From a virus: a DNA stretch of 50,656 bases. Location of the stretch: positions 1 to 50,656 of IMG/VR virus record IMGVR_UViG_3300037805_000715; one strand, 5' to 3'. Positions 16,732 to 27,000 of the stretch are shown here, in pieces (position 1 is the stretch's first letter; every line of letters begins with the position of its first letter). The notes under the pieces were generated by a model that saw nothing but the letters and a program-made list of their open reading frames with translations, had not been told where the DNA came from and did not search any database. Position numbers and translations under genes: made by a program.

Positions 16732-16750
16732 ATTATCACAGTGTGATAAT
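16732..16750. promoter_or_regulatory. Operator-like palindrome, copy 3
   Basis: ATTATCACAGTGTGATAAT between the divergent tail fibre gene and the gene at 16818. It ends 17 bases before the TATAAG at 16768, nearly the same geometry as copy 1, so it would cover the -35 region of the rightward promoter. Confidence 0.87.
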
Positions 16751-16764
16751 CCCGGGACCTATTC

Positions 16765-16774
16765 GGGTATAAGC
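16765..16774 (+). promoter_or_regulatory. GGGTATAAGC promoter motif
   Basis: GGGTATAAGC, about 44 bases upstream of the ATG at 16818, identical to the motif at 3755. Confidence 0.62.
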
Positions 16775-16817
16775 GACTTGTACGTAGGCTACGTACCCAC
16801 ACATATGGAGATCTCGG

Positions 16818-17816
16818 ATGGACCGTGGAGCAGGCAGAATTCCGGAAGGCATGTTACACCAGGAGGGCGGACTCGCGAACGTACTCAAGATGCTGGCTAC
16901 GAGCACTCGCCAGATCAGTGCACAGGATATAGTGGGCGCGCTGGACGGGCCGCTGTTCTCGGTGGACGCGGTTATCGAAGAAGCGCTGCGTGTCAAGGCC
17001 ACAACGAAGATCGACATACACACGAAAGTCAGGGAAGAGGCGTGGACATCCGGGCTAGAGCGTGCGGAGCTGCTCCTGGCGGCGGTGCGGCGCATGTGTC
17101 GCGCGGATATCGAGCGGCTGTCCGCGCTCGACGAGGCTACGTTCGACACGATACGGCTCGAAGGCGTGTGCGACCTGCTCATCAGTGCGCCGTTGGGTAG
17201 GTGCATGGTGGTCGATACGGCGATTAGGCGCCTAGACGCGTGCGGGGTCTGGGCGCGCGCGTTCCCCGGCGTGTACGCAGGGCTGCGCGCGCAGCCTGGT
17301 CGACGGCTGTCTGGGGGTGTTGAGACGTACTACGTCGTTAGGGGCCTCCCCGACCAGAACCTCCCAGACATGAGCATCGCTGGTAAGTACCTCTGTAACA
17401 ACCACTGGTGGCACACAGACTTGTCAGAAGCTGTACGGTTTGAGACTTCCGAGGAGGCGTACTCGGCGAAGAGTGCCGAGGCTGAATTCGACCCGCCCAG
17501 CACCGAGTTCGTCGCGGAGGTTGTGCTGATCGCCGAGCAGCGGGTGGTCTCTGATGCGGGCGCGGCGCACTTCAACCACCACGATACGCATGTATGTTAC
17601 GTGGAGGGACTTGGGTACATGACCACTACAAAGACAAAGAGCAATAAGCGGTATGTATCCCGCACTCTGATCCCGTCGTGCATGTACGCGCGGCGGTCAG
17701 ACGCAGAGAAGACGGCGGGCAATACGTGGATGGTACGTGGGAAGCGTGTCACGCCGCAGGATATCGAGTTGCGCAGGCTGGAGGTCATAACCTCCAGGAT
17801 CCCTCTCGAGGGGTAG
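16818..17816 (+). CDS. Hypothetical protein
   Basis: 332 residues; GGAGATCTCGG precedes the ATG. The N-terminal 120 residues are helical (QDIVGALDGPLFSVDAVIEEAL), and the C-terminal part is strand-rich with His/Tyr patches (AAHFNHHDTHVCYVEGLGY) and basic residues (TTKTKSNKRYVSRTL). It is a single-gene rightward unit behind operator copy 3, convergent with the gene ending at 17818. Family not recognised. Confidence 0.78.
   Translation: MDRGAGRIPEGMLHQEGGLANVLKMLATSTRQISAQDIVGALDGPLFSVDAVIEEALRVKATTKIDIHTKVREEAWTSGLERAELLLAAVRRMCRADIERLSALDEATFDTIRLEGVCDLLISAPLGRCMVVDTAIRRLDACGVWARAFPGVYAGLRAQPGRRLSGGVETYYVVRGLPDQNLPDMSIAGKYLCNNHWWHTDLSEAVRFETSEEAYSAKSAEAEFDPPSTEFVAEVVLIAEQRVVSDAGAAHFNHHDTHVCYVEGLGYMTTTKTKSNKRYVSRTLIPSCMYARRSDAEKTAGNTWMVRGKRVTPQDIELRRLEVITSRIPLEG
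17778..17797 (+). terminator. Stem-loop at convergent gene ends, weak terminator candidate
   Basis: CTGGAGGT-CATA-ACCTCCAG is a perfect 8-bp hairpin within the last codons of the 16818 gene, just before the convergent gene. There is no T tract. Confidence 0.35.
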
Positions 17817-17817
17817 G

Positions 17818-18582
17818 CTACTCGCCCCAGGTGCACTCTGGGTGCGCAATGGTGACTCCGCCTTCAGGGAGCTCGCGCCCCCACAGATGCATGCCTAGGC
17901 GCTGAGCCTCTGTACGCAGGCCGTGACGGATATCTGCGGTAAGCACGGGCGGGCGCCCATCGAAGTGCGCTACGACGAACCACATCCCGGACGAGCGCAC
18001 AGACACCAGCATGTACATCGCACTCTTCGTGGGGGGATCCTGTGCGAGGAACAGGTCTGCCAGGGCGCAGCTATCCAGGTCGGCTGCGTTGACTATGGCG
18101 ATGCTCGAGTGATCCATCTCCCACAGAACTTTGTCTGCGAACAGCTTTGTGATCGCCTCCATGTTGGCCACCGGTAGCTGCCGACCTACGAGGGTGGTGC
18201 GCGCAATCACGGTGGAGAACATGCGCTCACCTCGCCGAGGCGGACCACTTCCATTCTCCGCAACAACGAGGTGCACGCGCGAGGCGCCCAGCGCCGTGGC
18301 CATGCAGTTGGTCGAATCTGAAATCGTGCGCGAGATCAGCGCAGCCTTTCGCTGGTCGTTGGCGGCTGACGTGCGGGACTCTGCGTACGAATCTAGGACC
18401 GGCAGAAGTACCGTGTCCGGGCCGCCCTCCAGATCGTTCACAAACTTCTCGACGCCTTGACTCACGGCCTCGGGCAACTTCCTCTTCTTGGTGAGCGCCT
18501 CGTACCCCTTATACGCGCCGTACGCAGCCGCGCCCGCGGCCATGAACCAATCCCGCATCGTGACCCCGTCGAACAGACTCAT
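17818..18582 (-). CDS. Hypothetical protein with hydrophobic Gly/Ala N-terminus
   Basis: 254 residues; GCAGGAG precedes the ATG at 18582. Residues about 10-27 are AMAAGAAAYGAYKGY-like (small, hydrophobic), resembling the N-terminal region of the SNF2 protein. The remainder is alpha/beta with ASRVHLVVAENGSG, HSSIAIVNAADL and MYMLVSVRSSGMWFVVAHF. Strand suggests a virion or virion-associated role. Family not recognised. Confidence 0.72.
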   Translation of the reverse strand: MSLFDGVTMRDWFMAAGAAAYGAYKGYEALTKKRKLPEAVSQGVEKFVNDLEGGPDTVLLPVLDSYAESRTSAANDQRKAALISRTISDSTNCMATALGASRVHLVVAENGSGPPRRGERMFSTVIARTTLVGRQLPVANMEAITKLFADKVLWEMDHSSIAIVNAADLDSCALADLFLAQDPPTKSAMYMLVSVRSSGMWFVVAHFDGRPPVLTADIRHGLRTEAQRLGMHLWGRELPEGGVTIAHPECTWGE

Positions 18583-18686
18583 CGGCTATCTCCTGCGGTG
18601 TGCCTAATGCCGCTAATCACCAATGATACCACTGCACCCTATTTGGGACGGCAGTGTACCCACAATACAAATGAACCGGAGGACGC

Positions 18687-19229
18687 ATGTCCGAGTACAA
18701 AGCTAAGAAGCCCGCGTCGAGTACGTTACCAGGCAGTGCGGAGTTCGCATGTTGGGCAGAGGGGACCCTTGGGCCTCTGACACAAATCACCGGAGGCATG
18801 GTCAACATGCTCGCGAGGACCGGTAAGCGATCGACGAGCTACTCCCCCGGAAGTATGTTCAATGCGCGTATCGTTAACTGCCTCGCTGGGGAGTGGTTGG
18901 ACGCCGCAGGCGGCACTGTGTATAAGTTGCGCAGGGACCACTGGCAGGATCGCCTATGGGTGGTTGGGAACGTGCTTAACGATGAGGACCACGACGGAAT
19001 GGTGTTCGCGCGTGGCGCGTACGACAGCCACTGGGTGGTGAAGCGCGCGCAGGCAGCCGGAGATTACACCTGCCCGAACTGTGGCGGCCCACACCTGGAG
19101 GGCGATGGGTTCGATCCCGAGGGTACGCAGGTGTCGCAAGAGATTGTGTGCAACGACTGCTCTGCTGCGTTTACGGCTACGTACACATTGACGGCGTTCG
19201 TATTTGACGCCGCGCGGAGCGACCAATGA
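18687..19229 (+). CDS. Zinc-ribbon hypothetical protein
   Basis: 180 residues; ACCGGAGGACGC precedes the ATG. The C-terminal part has CPNCGG and, about 30 residues later, CNDCSA, a typical two-knuckle zinc ribbon. A TTGGGA...17 bases...TACAAA arrangement upstream (18649-18677) is a possible sigma70-like promoter. It is followed in an ATGA overlap by the 19226 gene. Function unknown. Confidence 0.75.
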   Translation: MSEYKAKKPASSTLPGSAEFACWAEGTLGPLTQITGGMVNMLARTGKRSTSYSPGSMFNARIVNCLAGEWLDAAGGTVYKLRRDHWQDRLWVVGNVLNDEDHDGMVFARGAYDSHWVVKRAQAAGDYTCPNCGGPHLEGDGFDPEGTQVSQEIVCNDCSAAFTATYTLTAFVFDAARSDQ

Positions 19230-20110
19230 GTCGCTACGTAGAGCACTCGCACAATGTCACTGTGGAGATTGATGGGGTGGTCACGAAGGTCGGAGAGATC
19301 CGATGGACCCCTGATGAAATGGCCGAGCGCCCGTTCGAGTTCGACCCGCACGACGGCATGTTCCGCATGTACACCTGGCTGCGTAACCACATAAGCCCGA
19401 ACGAGGTTGACTTCGAGTTCGACCCTCGAGAAGACGACTGGGATGACCTCCCGCAGATTCTTGAGGAGCACTTCGGGGAGCCTGGTCACGCGCTCCCAGT
19501 GTTCACTTACATCCACAGCGGGATCGCGTACTCCACCGGTAGCTTCTCGTGCAGGTTCGACAGCGGGCGCGCTGGTGTTGTGTGCATGAAGGCGTCTGAC
19601 GTGCCTGACGGGGCGGACCCTGACGAGATGCTTTCCGGGGCCGTAGCCGCGTGGGGGTCCTGGGCCAACGGGGAGAACCTGTACGCGGATCTGTACACTG
19701 TGCGTGGCATGGACGTTGGTGAGTCTATGAGCTACCGCGACACAGATGGCCTTCGTGCTGCGTGCGCGGATGGCGGTGACATGTTCGATGGTTGCGCGCT
19801 AGACGCCATCGTGCGCGTTGAGCTCACTCACCAGCTGAGCCAGAGTACCTACGATTTCGCGCGAACTGTCGCTGATGCGTTGGAACCTGAGGACTGCCGC
19901 TCGCTGCCGGGTGTCCGCGCTCACTACGTGAGCCAGGTTGCAGATGCTGTCCAGCACCTGGAGTACGTAGCGCCTGGGGCCGCGGTAGCCGCACTCCTCA
20001 GCGCAATCAACGACGACGAATGGTGCGCATACAGCGACTTCATCGACGCGTGCGCGGCGTACATTGTGGGTACGTTTGACAAGGATACACTGAAGTTTGT
20101 GGAGGCTTAG
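19226..20110 (+). CDS. Acidic hypothetical protein
   Basis: 294 residues, notably acidic (EVDFEFDPREDDWDDLPQILEEHFGEP). ATGA overlap with the zinc-ribbon gene, then a perfect terminator. High negative charge without enzyme motifs is typical of DNA-mimic or host-inhibitor proteins, but also of many phage ORFans; no family is recognised. Confidence 0.75.
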   Translation: MSRYVEHSHNVTVEIDGVVTKVGEIRWTPDEMAERPFEFDPHDGMFRMYTWLRNHISPNEVDFEFDPREDDWDDLPQILEEHFGEPGHALPVFTYIHSGIAYSTGSFSCRFDSGRAGVVCMKASDVPDGADPDEMLSGAVAAWGSWANGENLYADLYTVRGMDVGESMSYRDTDGLRAACADGGDMFDGCALDAIVRVELTHQLSQSTYDFARTVADALEPEDCRSLPGVRAHYVSQVADAVQHLEYVAPGAAVAALLSAINDDEWCAYSDFIDACAAYIVGTFDKDTLKFVEA

Positions 20111-20139
20111 CCCACACACAGTGTAGGTGAGCTACGATA

Positions 20140-20173
20140 AATAAGCGCACGCACTCACGTGCGCTTATTTTTT
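20140..20173 (+). terminator. Rho-independent terminator
   Basis: AATAAGCGCACG pairs with CGTGCGCTTATT around a short loop, followed by a run of T to 20173. It ends the 18687-20110 unit just upstream of the dUTPase gene. Confidence 0.92.
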
Positions 20174-20191
20174 AGCTAAAGGAGCGTGCGC

Positions 20192-20845
20192 GTGTACGAG
20201 AGGCCCACAACCGGAGCGGAGATCATTGCGTGGCTCGACAGCATGCCCGTCGGAATGCTGGTGCTCGATCGGTTCAAGCAGAAGTACCGGAAGATGAAGG
20301 ACTGTACATGGTTCACAATCGACCACGCGTTCGACATGCCTATCCGGGTGCATCGCTCTGCGGCCGAAATGTCGCAGGTGGAGAAGGCACACCCGTTCGA
20401 GATTGGGGAGGCCATATACGAGGCTGTACCTGGCGGGCGGCTCCCGGTTCGTGCTGAAGAGGGCTCTGTCGGCATGGACTGCTTCCTGCGCCTGTCCGAG
20501 CCGAAGCAACTTGGCGTCCACCGAGAGATGCTTAGGCTCGGGTTCAAGATCGCCATACCGCGAGGATGGTGCGCGGACATACGAGAGCGCAGCAGCGCGC
20601 ACAAGAACTCTGTGTACGTGCATCTGGGTACGATCGACGCCAGCTATCGGGGGGAGGTCCGCGCGATCATGTCTGCCCCTTGGGCACACGCAGACGGCGC
20701 AAACGGTACGGGGGTCGTCAGCGATGGTGACCGCTACGCGCAGCTAGTGCTCAGGGTAGACACGCGGATACCGATTCACGAGGGTGTTGTCCCCATGGAC
20801 ACTGATCGAGGCGATGGTGGATTTGGGCACACAGGGCTGCGGTAG
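20192..20845 (+). CDS. dut: dUTPase with N-terminal extension
   Basis: 217 residues. The C-terminal 130 carry trimeric dUTPase motifs in order: GMD (94-96), RSS (133-135), GTIDASYRGEV (146-156, catalytic Asp region), GDRYAQLV (179-186) and RGDGGFGHTG (206-215). It hydrolyses dUTP to dUMP, keeping uracil out of DNA and feeding thymidylate synthesis. The family is normally about 150 residues; the first 85 here are extra and unrecognised. GGAG fits GTG 20192; the GTG at 20186 is too close to it. Confidence 0.88.
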   Translation: MYERPTTGAEIIAWLDSMPVGMLVLDRFKQKYRKMKDCTWFTIDHAFDMPIRVHRSAAEMSQVEKAHPFEIGEAIYEAVPGGRLPVRAEEGSVGMDCFLRLSEPKQLGVHREMLRLGFKIAIPRGWCADIRERSSAHKNSVYVHLGTIDASYRGEVRAIMSAPWAHADGANGTGVVSDGDRYAQLVLRVDTRIPIHEGVVPMDTDRGDGGFGHTGLR

Positions 20846-20859
20846 AAAGGCAGGCGCCC

Positions 20860-20896
20860 GCGGCGAGCACAGCGTAGGGGGGTAAGTGCTCGTCGC
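20860..20896. other. GC-rich hairpin in convergent intergenic region
   Basis: GCGGCGAGCAC pairs with GTGCTCGTCGC (11 bp, one G-U) between the ends of the dUTPase and RNA polymerase genes. No T tract follows, so termination by it is uncertain. A degenerate operator-like half site (ATTACCACTGTGT, 20937-20949) lies further right. Confidence 0.4.
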
Positions 20897-21025
20897 CCAC
20901 AACAGGTTACTTTTCAGAGATCAGCACGGGGCAGAATTACCACTGTGTGCTGGGCCACTACTCGGTCACCTATGCGGCGGCGCCTGCGGAAGTATTGTAC
21001 CCGCACCAGTCAGCCGACAGGTGGA

Positions 21026-21044
21026 ATTATCACAGTGTGATAAT
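21026..21044. promoter_or_regulatory. Operator-like palindrome, copy 4 (end of RNA polymerase gene)
   Basis: ATTATCACAGTGTGATAAT, with symmetry extended by GGA/TCC to 21023-21047. It starts right after the stop codon of the RNA polymerase gene (21048). No promoter is needed here for either convergent gene, so a transcription-blocking (stoperator) role fits. Confidence 0.82.
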
Positions 21045-21047
21045 TCC

Positions 21048-24000
21048 CTAGTACGGCGACTTGACGCCGTCCTTACCCTCCACTGCTTTCCCGAACTCCT
21101 TCGAGAACACAATACCCGGCACAGGGTGTACGCCGTGGATGTCGGACGACCACCCCTCGTTGGACGCCGAAGTGAGTGTCTCCCGGAGGTTTCGGTACTG
21201 CATCCGCGCCAGCCAGTCCGTTGTCCGGTCCAGGGCTAGCGTCTCTACGCCACGCAACACAGGCGTCACCTTGATAGGCGAGCGCTTCCCCGGGTTCTTG
21301 TTCAGCGTGCGCGCTGCTGAGAGTTGGATGTAATCACCGGAGATAATACCGGCGTCATCGCCTACCTCGCCCGCGGAGTTCACCACGCCCAAATCAGTGA
21401 GTGACTTGATCACGACCTCCACGTTACGGCGCTTGATCCCCTCCTTTTCGTACACGGTAGCCAGTTCATGCGTGAGGTAGCTTTGCACGCGTCCAATGTT
21501 CGTGCGCTCCAAGAGCTCACGCGGGTCAATCGGCCCACCTGTGAGGGCATCGCCCTTTCGGACAATGTCACCCTTCTTGACCTTGAGTGCCTTGCCTCCG
21601 AGCGTGTAGTGCTTCGTACCGCCGATGTATACGCTCTTCCCACCCATTGGGTCGTCTTCGATGCGGTCAACCGTACCAGCCAGGTCTGCGAGCTTCGCTT
21701 TGTTCGGCAGGATCTTCGGCATCTTTAGCAGCTGTGTGACGCGGGCGAGTCCGCCCATCACGGCAGAACCCGCACCGGCAACGCCGCCTGTGTGGAAGGC
21801 CTTCATGCTCAACTGTGTACCGCGCTCACCGATCGTCTGACCCGCGAGGATGCCGATGTTCGCCCCGACCTCAATCTTCTTACCGCTCTCCGTGGTGCCG
21901 TAGCACGTGCCACACAACCCCTTCTTCGCCTCGCACTTATGCACGGACCGCACAGGGACATCCTTGATCTTCAGGTCTGTGCGAATCCGGGACATGATCC
22001 CAGGTGTGACAATCGTCCCAGCCTTGAACGTACTCCCCTGCACAGTTATGTCGCGGTAAAGTGCGCGCCCTGTGATGTCGCGGTCCATTTTAGGAAGCAC
22101 GATCCCGTTCTTGGTTCCGCAGTCATCCACGGTCACCACGTAGGGGATCGTCGTGTTTACGATCTGCTTAGACAGCGCACCCGGCTCGGACACCGACTGC
22201 ACCTTCTCAATCAGGCCCTTGCGTGCACCGGCCGCGGCCGTCCAGTACCCCGCGGAGGACAGGCCCTCGGAATAGCTGCGCTCGACAGGCACGGGTATGG
22301 TGCGCCCCTCCGAGTTAGTGAGGAGCATCGGCGCGACAAGCATCTGACGGAGCTGCGACCAGGACGGCTTGACGCCGGCCTCGGTCATCTGGAACAGCTT
22401 GTTGCCGGTCGCCCGAAGGTGCGCGCGTGCGTCCACGTCCAGGTCATCCGTAGCCTGCGTGTAGATCTCTATAATCTTTGCGTCTTTGGCAGCCCCAGTC
22501 AGCGACTTCGGGAACGCCGCAATCTTCGACTTCGCGGACGCAAAGTGCTTTGCTCGGATGGAGCGTAGCGCCTGGAAATCCTTCATGGTGAAGCTGAAGC
22601 CAATATCGTACGAGTGGCCGAAGCCCAGGTCCTTGATCTTGTCGGCAGTCTCCGCGAACTGCAACGGGGCGTTCAGTGCGACAGACCGCAGGGACGCCTG
22701 TAGCGTGTCTTTGTCCATGACGCGCGTGGGGTCCGACAGCAGTGCGGCACTGCGTGCCTTCTCAGGCAGCGCCTGACTCATCGCGATACGCCCTGCCGTA
22801 GTTTTTACACCACCCGCCGTGATGACGTCGGTCATTTTAAGCTTCCCTGCACGCGCTTCCCGCAGCGCCGCAGCTTGCGAGCTGAACGACTTACCCGTGT
22901 CGTCGCCCCACTGCGACATGAGGAACAGCCCGAGCTGCCCCTCGAGTGTCGGCTGGTACATAACCTGCCCCGTCGCGGGGGAGAACAGGTTTTTGGACGG
23001 CATCATGCGATAGGCTTCGTCGACAGCGCCCTTGCCCATGGGGACGAAGATGGCCATCGCGTCGCCGTCGAAGTCGGCGTTGAACCCGCTGGTCACTAGC
23101 GGGTGTATGTGGATCGCCTTCCCATCCACGAGCTTGGCCTTGAAGCCCATGATGCCGAACTTGTGCAGCACGGGGTCCCGTTTGAACAGCACCGGGCGCT
23201 TATCCATGGCCACCTGTAGCGCACGCGTGGCCAGCGGAGTTTGCTTCTTGATCTCAGCACGTGCCTCGAGAGGCGACTGCCCCATCTTAACGAGCTCGCG
23301 TACGACGAACGGGCGGAAGATCTTGTCCGCAGCCTTACGTGGGAGTCCAACCTCGTCGAGGTGTAGATCCATGTCGGGCACAATGACCGCACGCATGGAC
23401 AGATCCTGCTTCCGGTCCAGCAGTTTCCGGTGGAAGTAGCTGTTCTTCGGCGAGGTGCGTCCAGATAGGATCGTCATGACGCCAGGTGGCCGTGACGTCC
23501 CGTCAGTGAGCGTTCCAGGCGCGCTAGGGGGCGATACACCCATCAGCGCCTCAACAGCGTCGTATACGTCCATGGTGAGCCCGTCGAGGTCCTTGCGAGG
23601 GAGAACGCCGTCGGAATCACGCCGAGCACCATTGAGCAGCGCCACCTCGCGGTACAGCCCGTTCAACCCGTCTACGTTCAAGTCGCCACTGGTCATCGCG
23701 GTGATTGGCCTGTAGTGGGGCGGGAGTACTGGGATGTTGTGCAGCGTGTACGCTTCCTCGGCCGACATACCAGCGCGCTCCAGAGAGGAGAGGAATTTAA
23801 CGCGCTTGCGCGCAAGGTTCCGCTTAGTGCCGCGTGTGTGCTCGATCTCCTTCTTGTACTTCAGGATTAACTGTTCGCGGTCCTGCTTGTCGAGGCCCTG
23901 CAGCGCTTCGACGATTGCGCGTGCACCCTTCACCTTGGCCGTGTCCGACACCTTCCCGGACTCGTTGATGCCGGCTGAGCCGCTCATGATGGCGTCGAAG

Positions 24001-27000
24001 TCCTTTCCGCGCAGACCAAGCAGGGCGAGTATGGACCGCTCAAACACTGGGTTCGGGATGGCCTCCTTTAGCTCGATATGCGCCCACCGCTTGCCGCCGG
24101 GGCCGCCTGTGATCTTCGCGTCGAACAGCCCGCCCTCCTCAGGGGCCAGGTCCTTCCCACGAACCATACGCTCAGGATGGCTCAACGCGCCGGAGGACAT
24201 CTCCGTGATCTGTTTGTCGGTGAGCGGCAGGACGGTGAGCTCGTGTCCGTTCTTCTCGACATCGACACCGAGTACGTTCAGGTACGCCAGGAACTTGGCG
24301 TACGCAAACGCAGACTTGGGGGCGGGCGGCAGCTGACCCGTCTGGATCGCATCCCAAACAGCCTCCTGTGTCCGATCGGACTTGTACGTTGCCGCGTCCC
24401 GGATGTTGTTTACCGCACCGTGCGCGAGCATGGAGTACAGCCCCAGCTCACCAAACCTCTGCGCGCCGTCGCCACCCCCGAAACTTGAGCGTGGCACGTT
24501 GTTGATGTCGTACGAGTGGCCGTAACCATGTGCTCGCGCAGTTAGCTTCTTCTCGGACTGGTGTGTCTGCTTAATGACATACTGTTGGCCGACCATGACG
24601 TCTTCGAGCTTCTGACCGGTCACTGGATCAAACAGGTCCTCGGTGTCACTGACGCCGACCTCGTCCATGATCTTCTGCACCATGCCCGCGTAGCCTACGT
24701 CGTACTCGTAGGGCTTGATCCAGATGCGCTTCTTACCCTTAGCCGTCTGGACAAGGCGCCAGTGCCCCTTAACCTTTACGGTCTTTGGCGCCGCCCGAGC
24801 GATCATGCGCCCCTCAGTATCTGCGAACGACGAGACTTGCATGATGTCGCCGGACGCTAGCGCGGCCTTCCCGAGATTCGTCTCCAGCACCTGCCCGAGG
24901 TTGATGCGGCCAGGAACCCCCGACGGGTTCATGATGATCTCGATCGCGTTACCATCGGCATCGTGCGGCATCTCCTCGTCGGGGAGCACCGCTGTGACCA
25001 CGCCCTTGTTTCCGTGACGACCGCTGTTACCGCTCCAGCACGGCTTCCCGTTTCGTCGGACATACAGTACGTGCCCCGGAACGGTCACGCAGTACACCTC
25101 ACCGGTGTAGTCCTCAACGAACTCCTCGGTCTGCGAGTTTTGCTGATGGACGTGTCCGTGGTTCACCTGCGGGGTCAGCTTCTTGTTGATGACCCGAACG
25201 GAGTACCGTGGACGGAAGTCGTACAAGACTCCCTTGATCACCCCCTCCGACGCTTCGGTGAATTTGATGTTCGCCGCCTTGCCGATGTGCAGGCACAGGC
25301 GCTGCACATCGTCAGCCAGTTGGCGCGACGTTGTCGTGTAGCAGATCGGCTTGTTGTGCCTCGTGTGGCCATCGCCCCACATGAGCCATGCGAACAGGAT
25401 CTCAAGATCTTTGCGCGTGCAGTCGAACACCCATTCCGGGATGAACTTCTCGTGGGCGTGACCAAACTGCACGAAGTGCTGCATGAGCTGCTTGGAGTAG
25501 ATGACTACCTTCTGCCCGTTGCTGCCTTCTGAGAACTTCACGCCGTGATCGCGTAGTGCGTCGAGCAGCTGCGTGCGGTGCGGCTCCTTGTACTTCGTGA
25601 TCGCGATCCCGTAGGACCCGCTGCTCGGTTGGTTGACGATGTTTCCGTCCGCGAGGTAGGCCCCCAGGAGCAGCATGTATGTCTGCAGCGGCATCTCCTT
25701 CTCAGCGATCAGTCGAGTGCCGACTCCGCCGCGGCCTGCCGCAACACGCTCGGGCGCAAACCGAATCGCATCAGGCGATTCCCCGAGCCAATCTCCGTCC
25801 TTCTTGTAGCGCACGCGCTTCCCCGCGATCTCCTCTGCGGGTAGCAGCTCGAACTCGTCGCGACCACGCCGCTGCACGAACATGCGGTGCGCGCTTGTCA
25901 CAAACTGGTCGACCTGCTGCGACTGGATGCGGTACATGCGTCCGCCATGTGCATAGCTATGTAGCTCGCTGGGCGCGCTGTACACGATGCGATGGCCGTC
26001 GATCAGCGTACACACCTCGTCTTCGAGCGTAACCTCGCTCACAGGCTTCCAACCGGCTCGCGTGAGCACGTCGGTCTGTGCGTCGAAGCACAATTTGTCT
26101 CCTATGTCCACCGGCTCCTCGGTGCGGATATGGATCTTGAGCTCACGACCATGCCGGGTGACCGCCACCACCTCCCCACTGTACGGCTTGTCCCACGTGA
26201 TCGATGCGTCCTTGTAAGGCTTCACAAGAGACCGGTGCACACCCTTCAGGATCAACTGCTCCTTGGTCGGGTTCTTCTTCTCGAGGATTGCGGCGATCAC
26301 GTCTCCTGGGCGCAGCGTCTCGCCAACCTTGACAACCCCGTCTTCCAGCTTCTCGGCGTTGTCGTTGCTAATGTGGCCGGGGTACAGTGCCCGGAACTTC
26401 TCCGTGTTGACTTCGGTCTCCCGGCCGAGGAACTCACTCTTCTTATGCATGTGCATAGAGGTGAGCTTCTTGGATCCGGTCTCTGAGACTACGATTCCGT
26501 CCTCGAACACGAGGCCCTTGAACGGCAGGAACGCAACCTTCATGTTGACGCCCATGGAGAGCGTACCGCCGCGGGTGAAGTTGGTGTCGGCAAGCAAATC
26601 ACCTACGTCCACCTTGTCGCCCACCTCCACGCTGGGCTCGGAGTTCAGGAACGACTTCTTCTCGTTCAGGGGGAAGTTCCTGTAGAGCGGCTCAGCGTGC
26701 TCCTTACCCTTGCCGTCGCGCACGACGATCTTCGTCGGCTCCACGCGCACAACCGTACCCTTCACCTTCGAGAAGTGTGCGGACGTGCGACCAAGGATCT
26801 TTTCCCACGACGACATGTTCGGATCACTGCTGCTCGACGCAACCTGGACGAGGGGCTCCTCGCGGTTCACCAGCGAGACCGTCTGCTCGAGGTGTCGGTC
26901 AGCCATGCCTGCGCGACCCGATTGGTCGGACGGGAGGAACGGTACTAGGTTTGTGGCGACAGACAGCATGGACGCGCCAGAGCGAATGACGTAGTCCACG

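Noticed and set aside
25026-26090. Intein region as a free-standing homing endonuclease gene
   Set aside because: It is in frame with the polymerase, with splice-junction residues and no own start or ribosome site.
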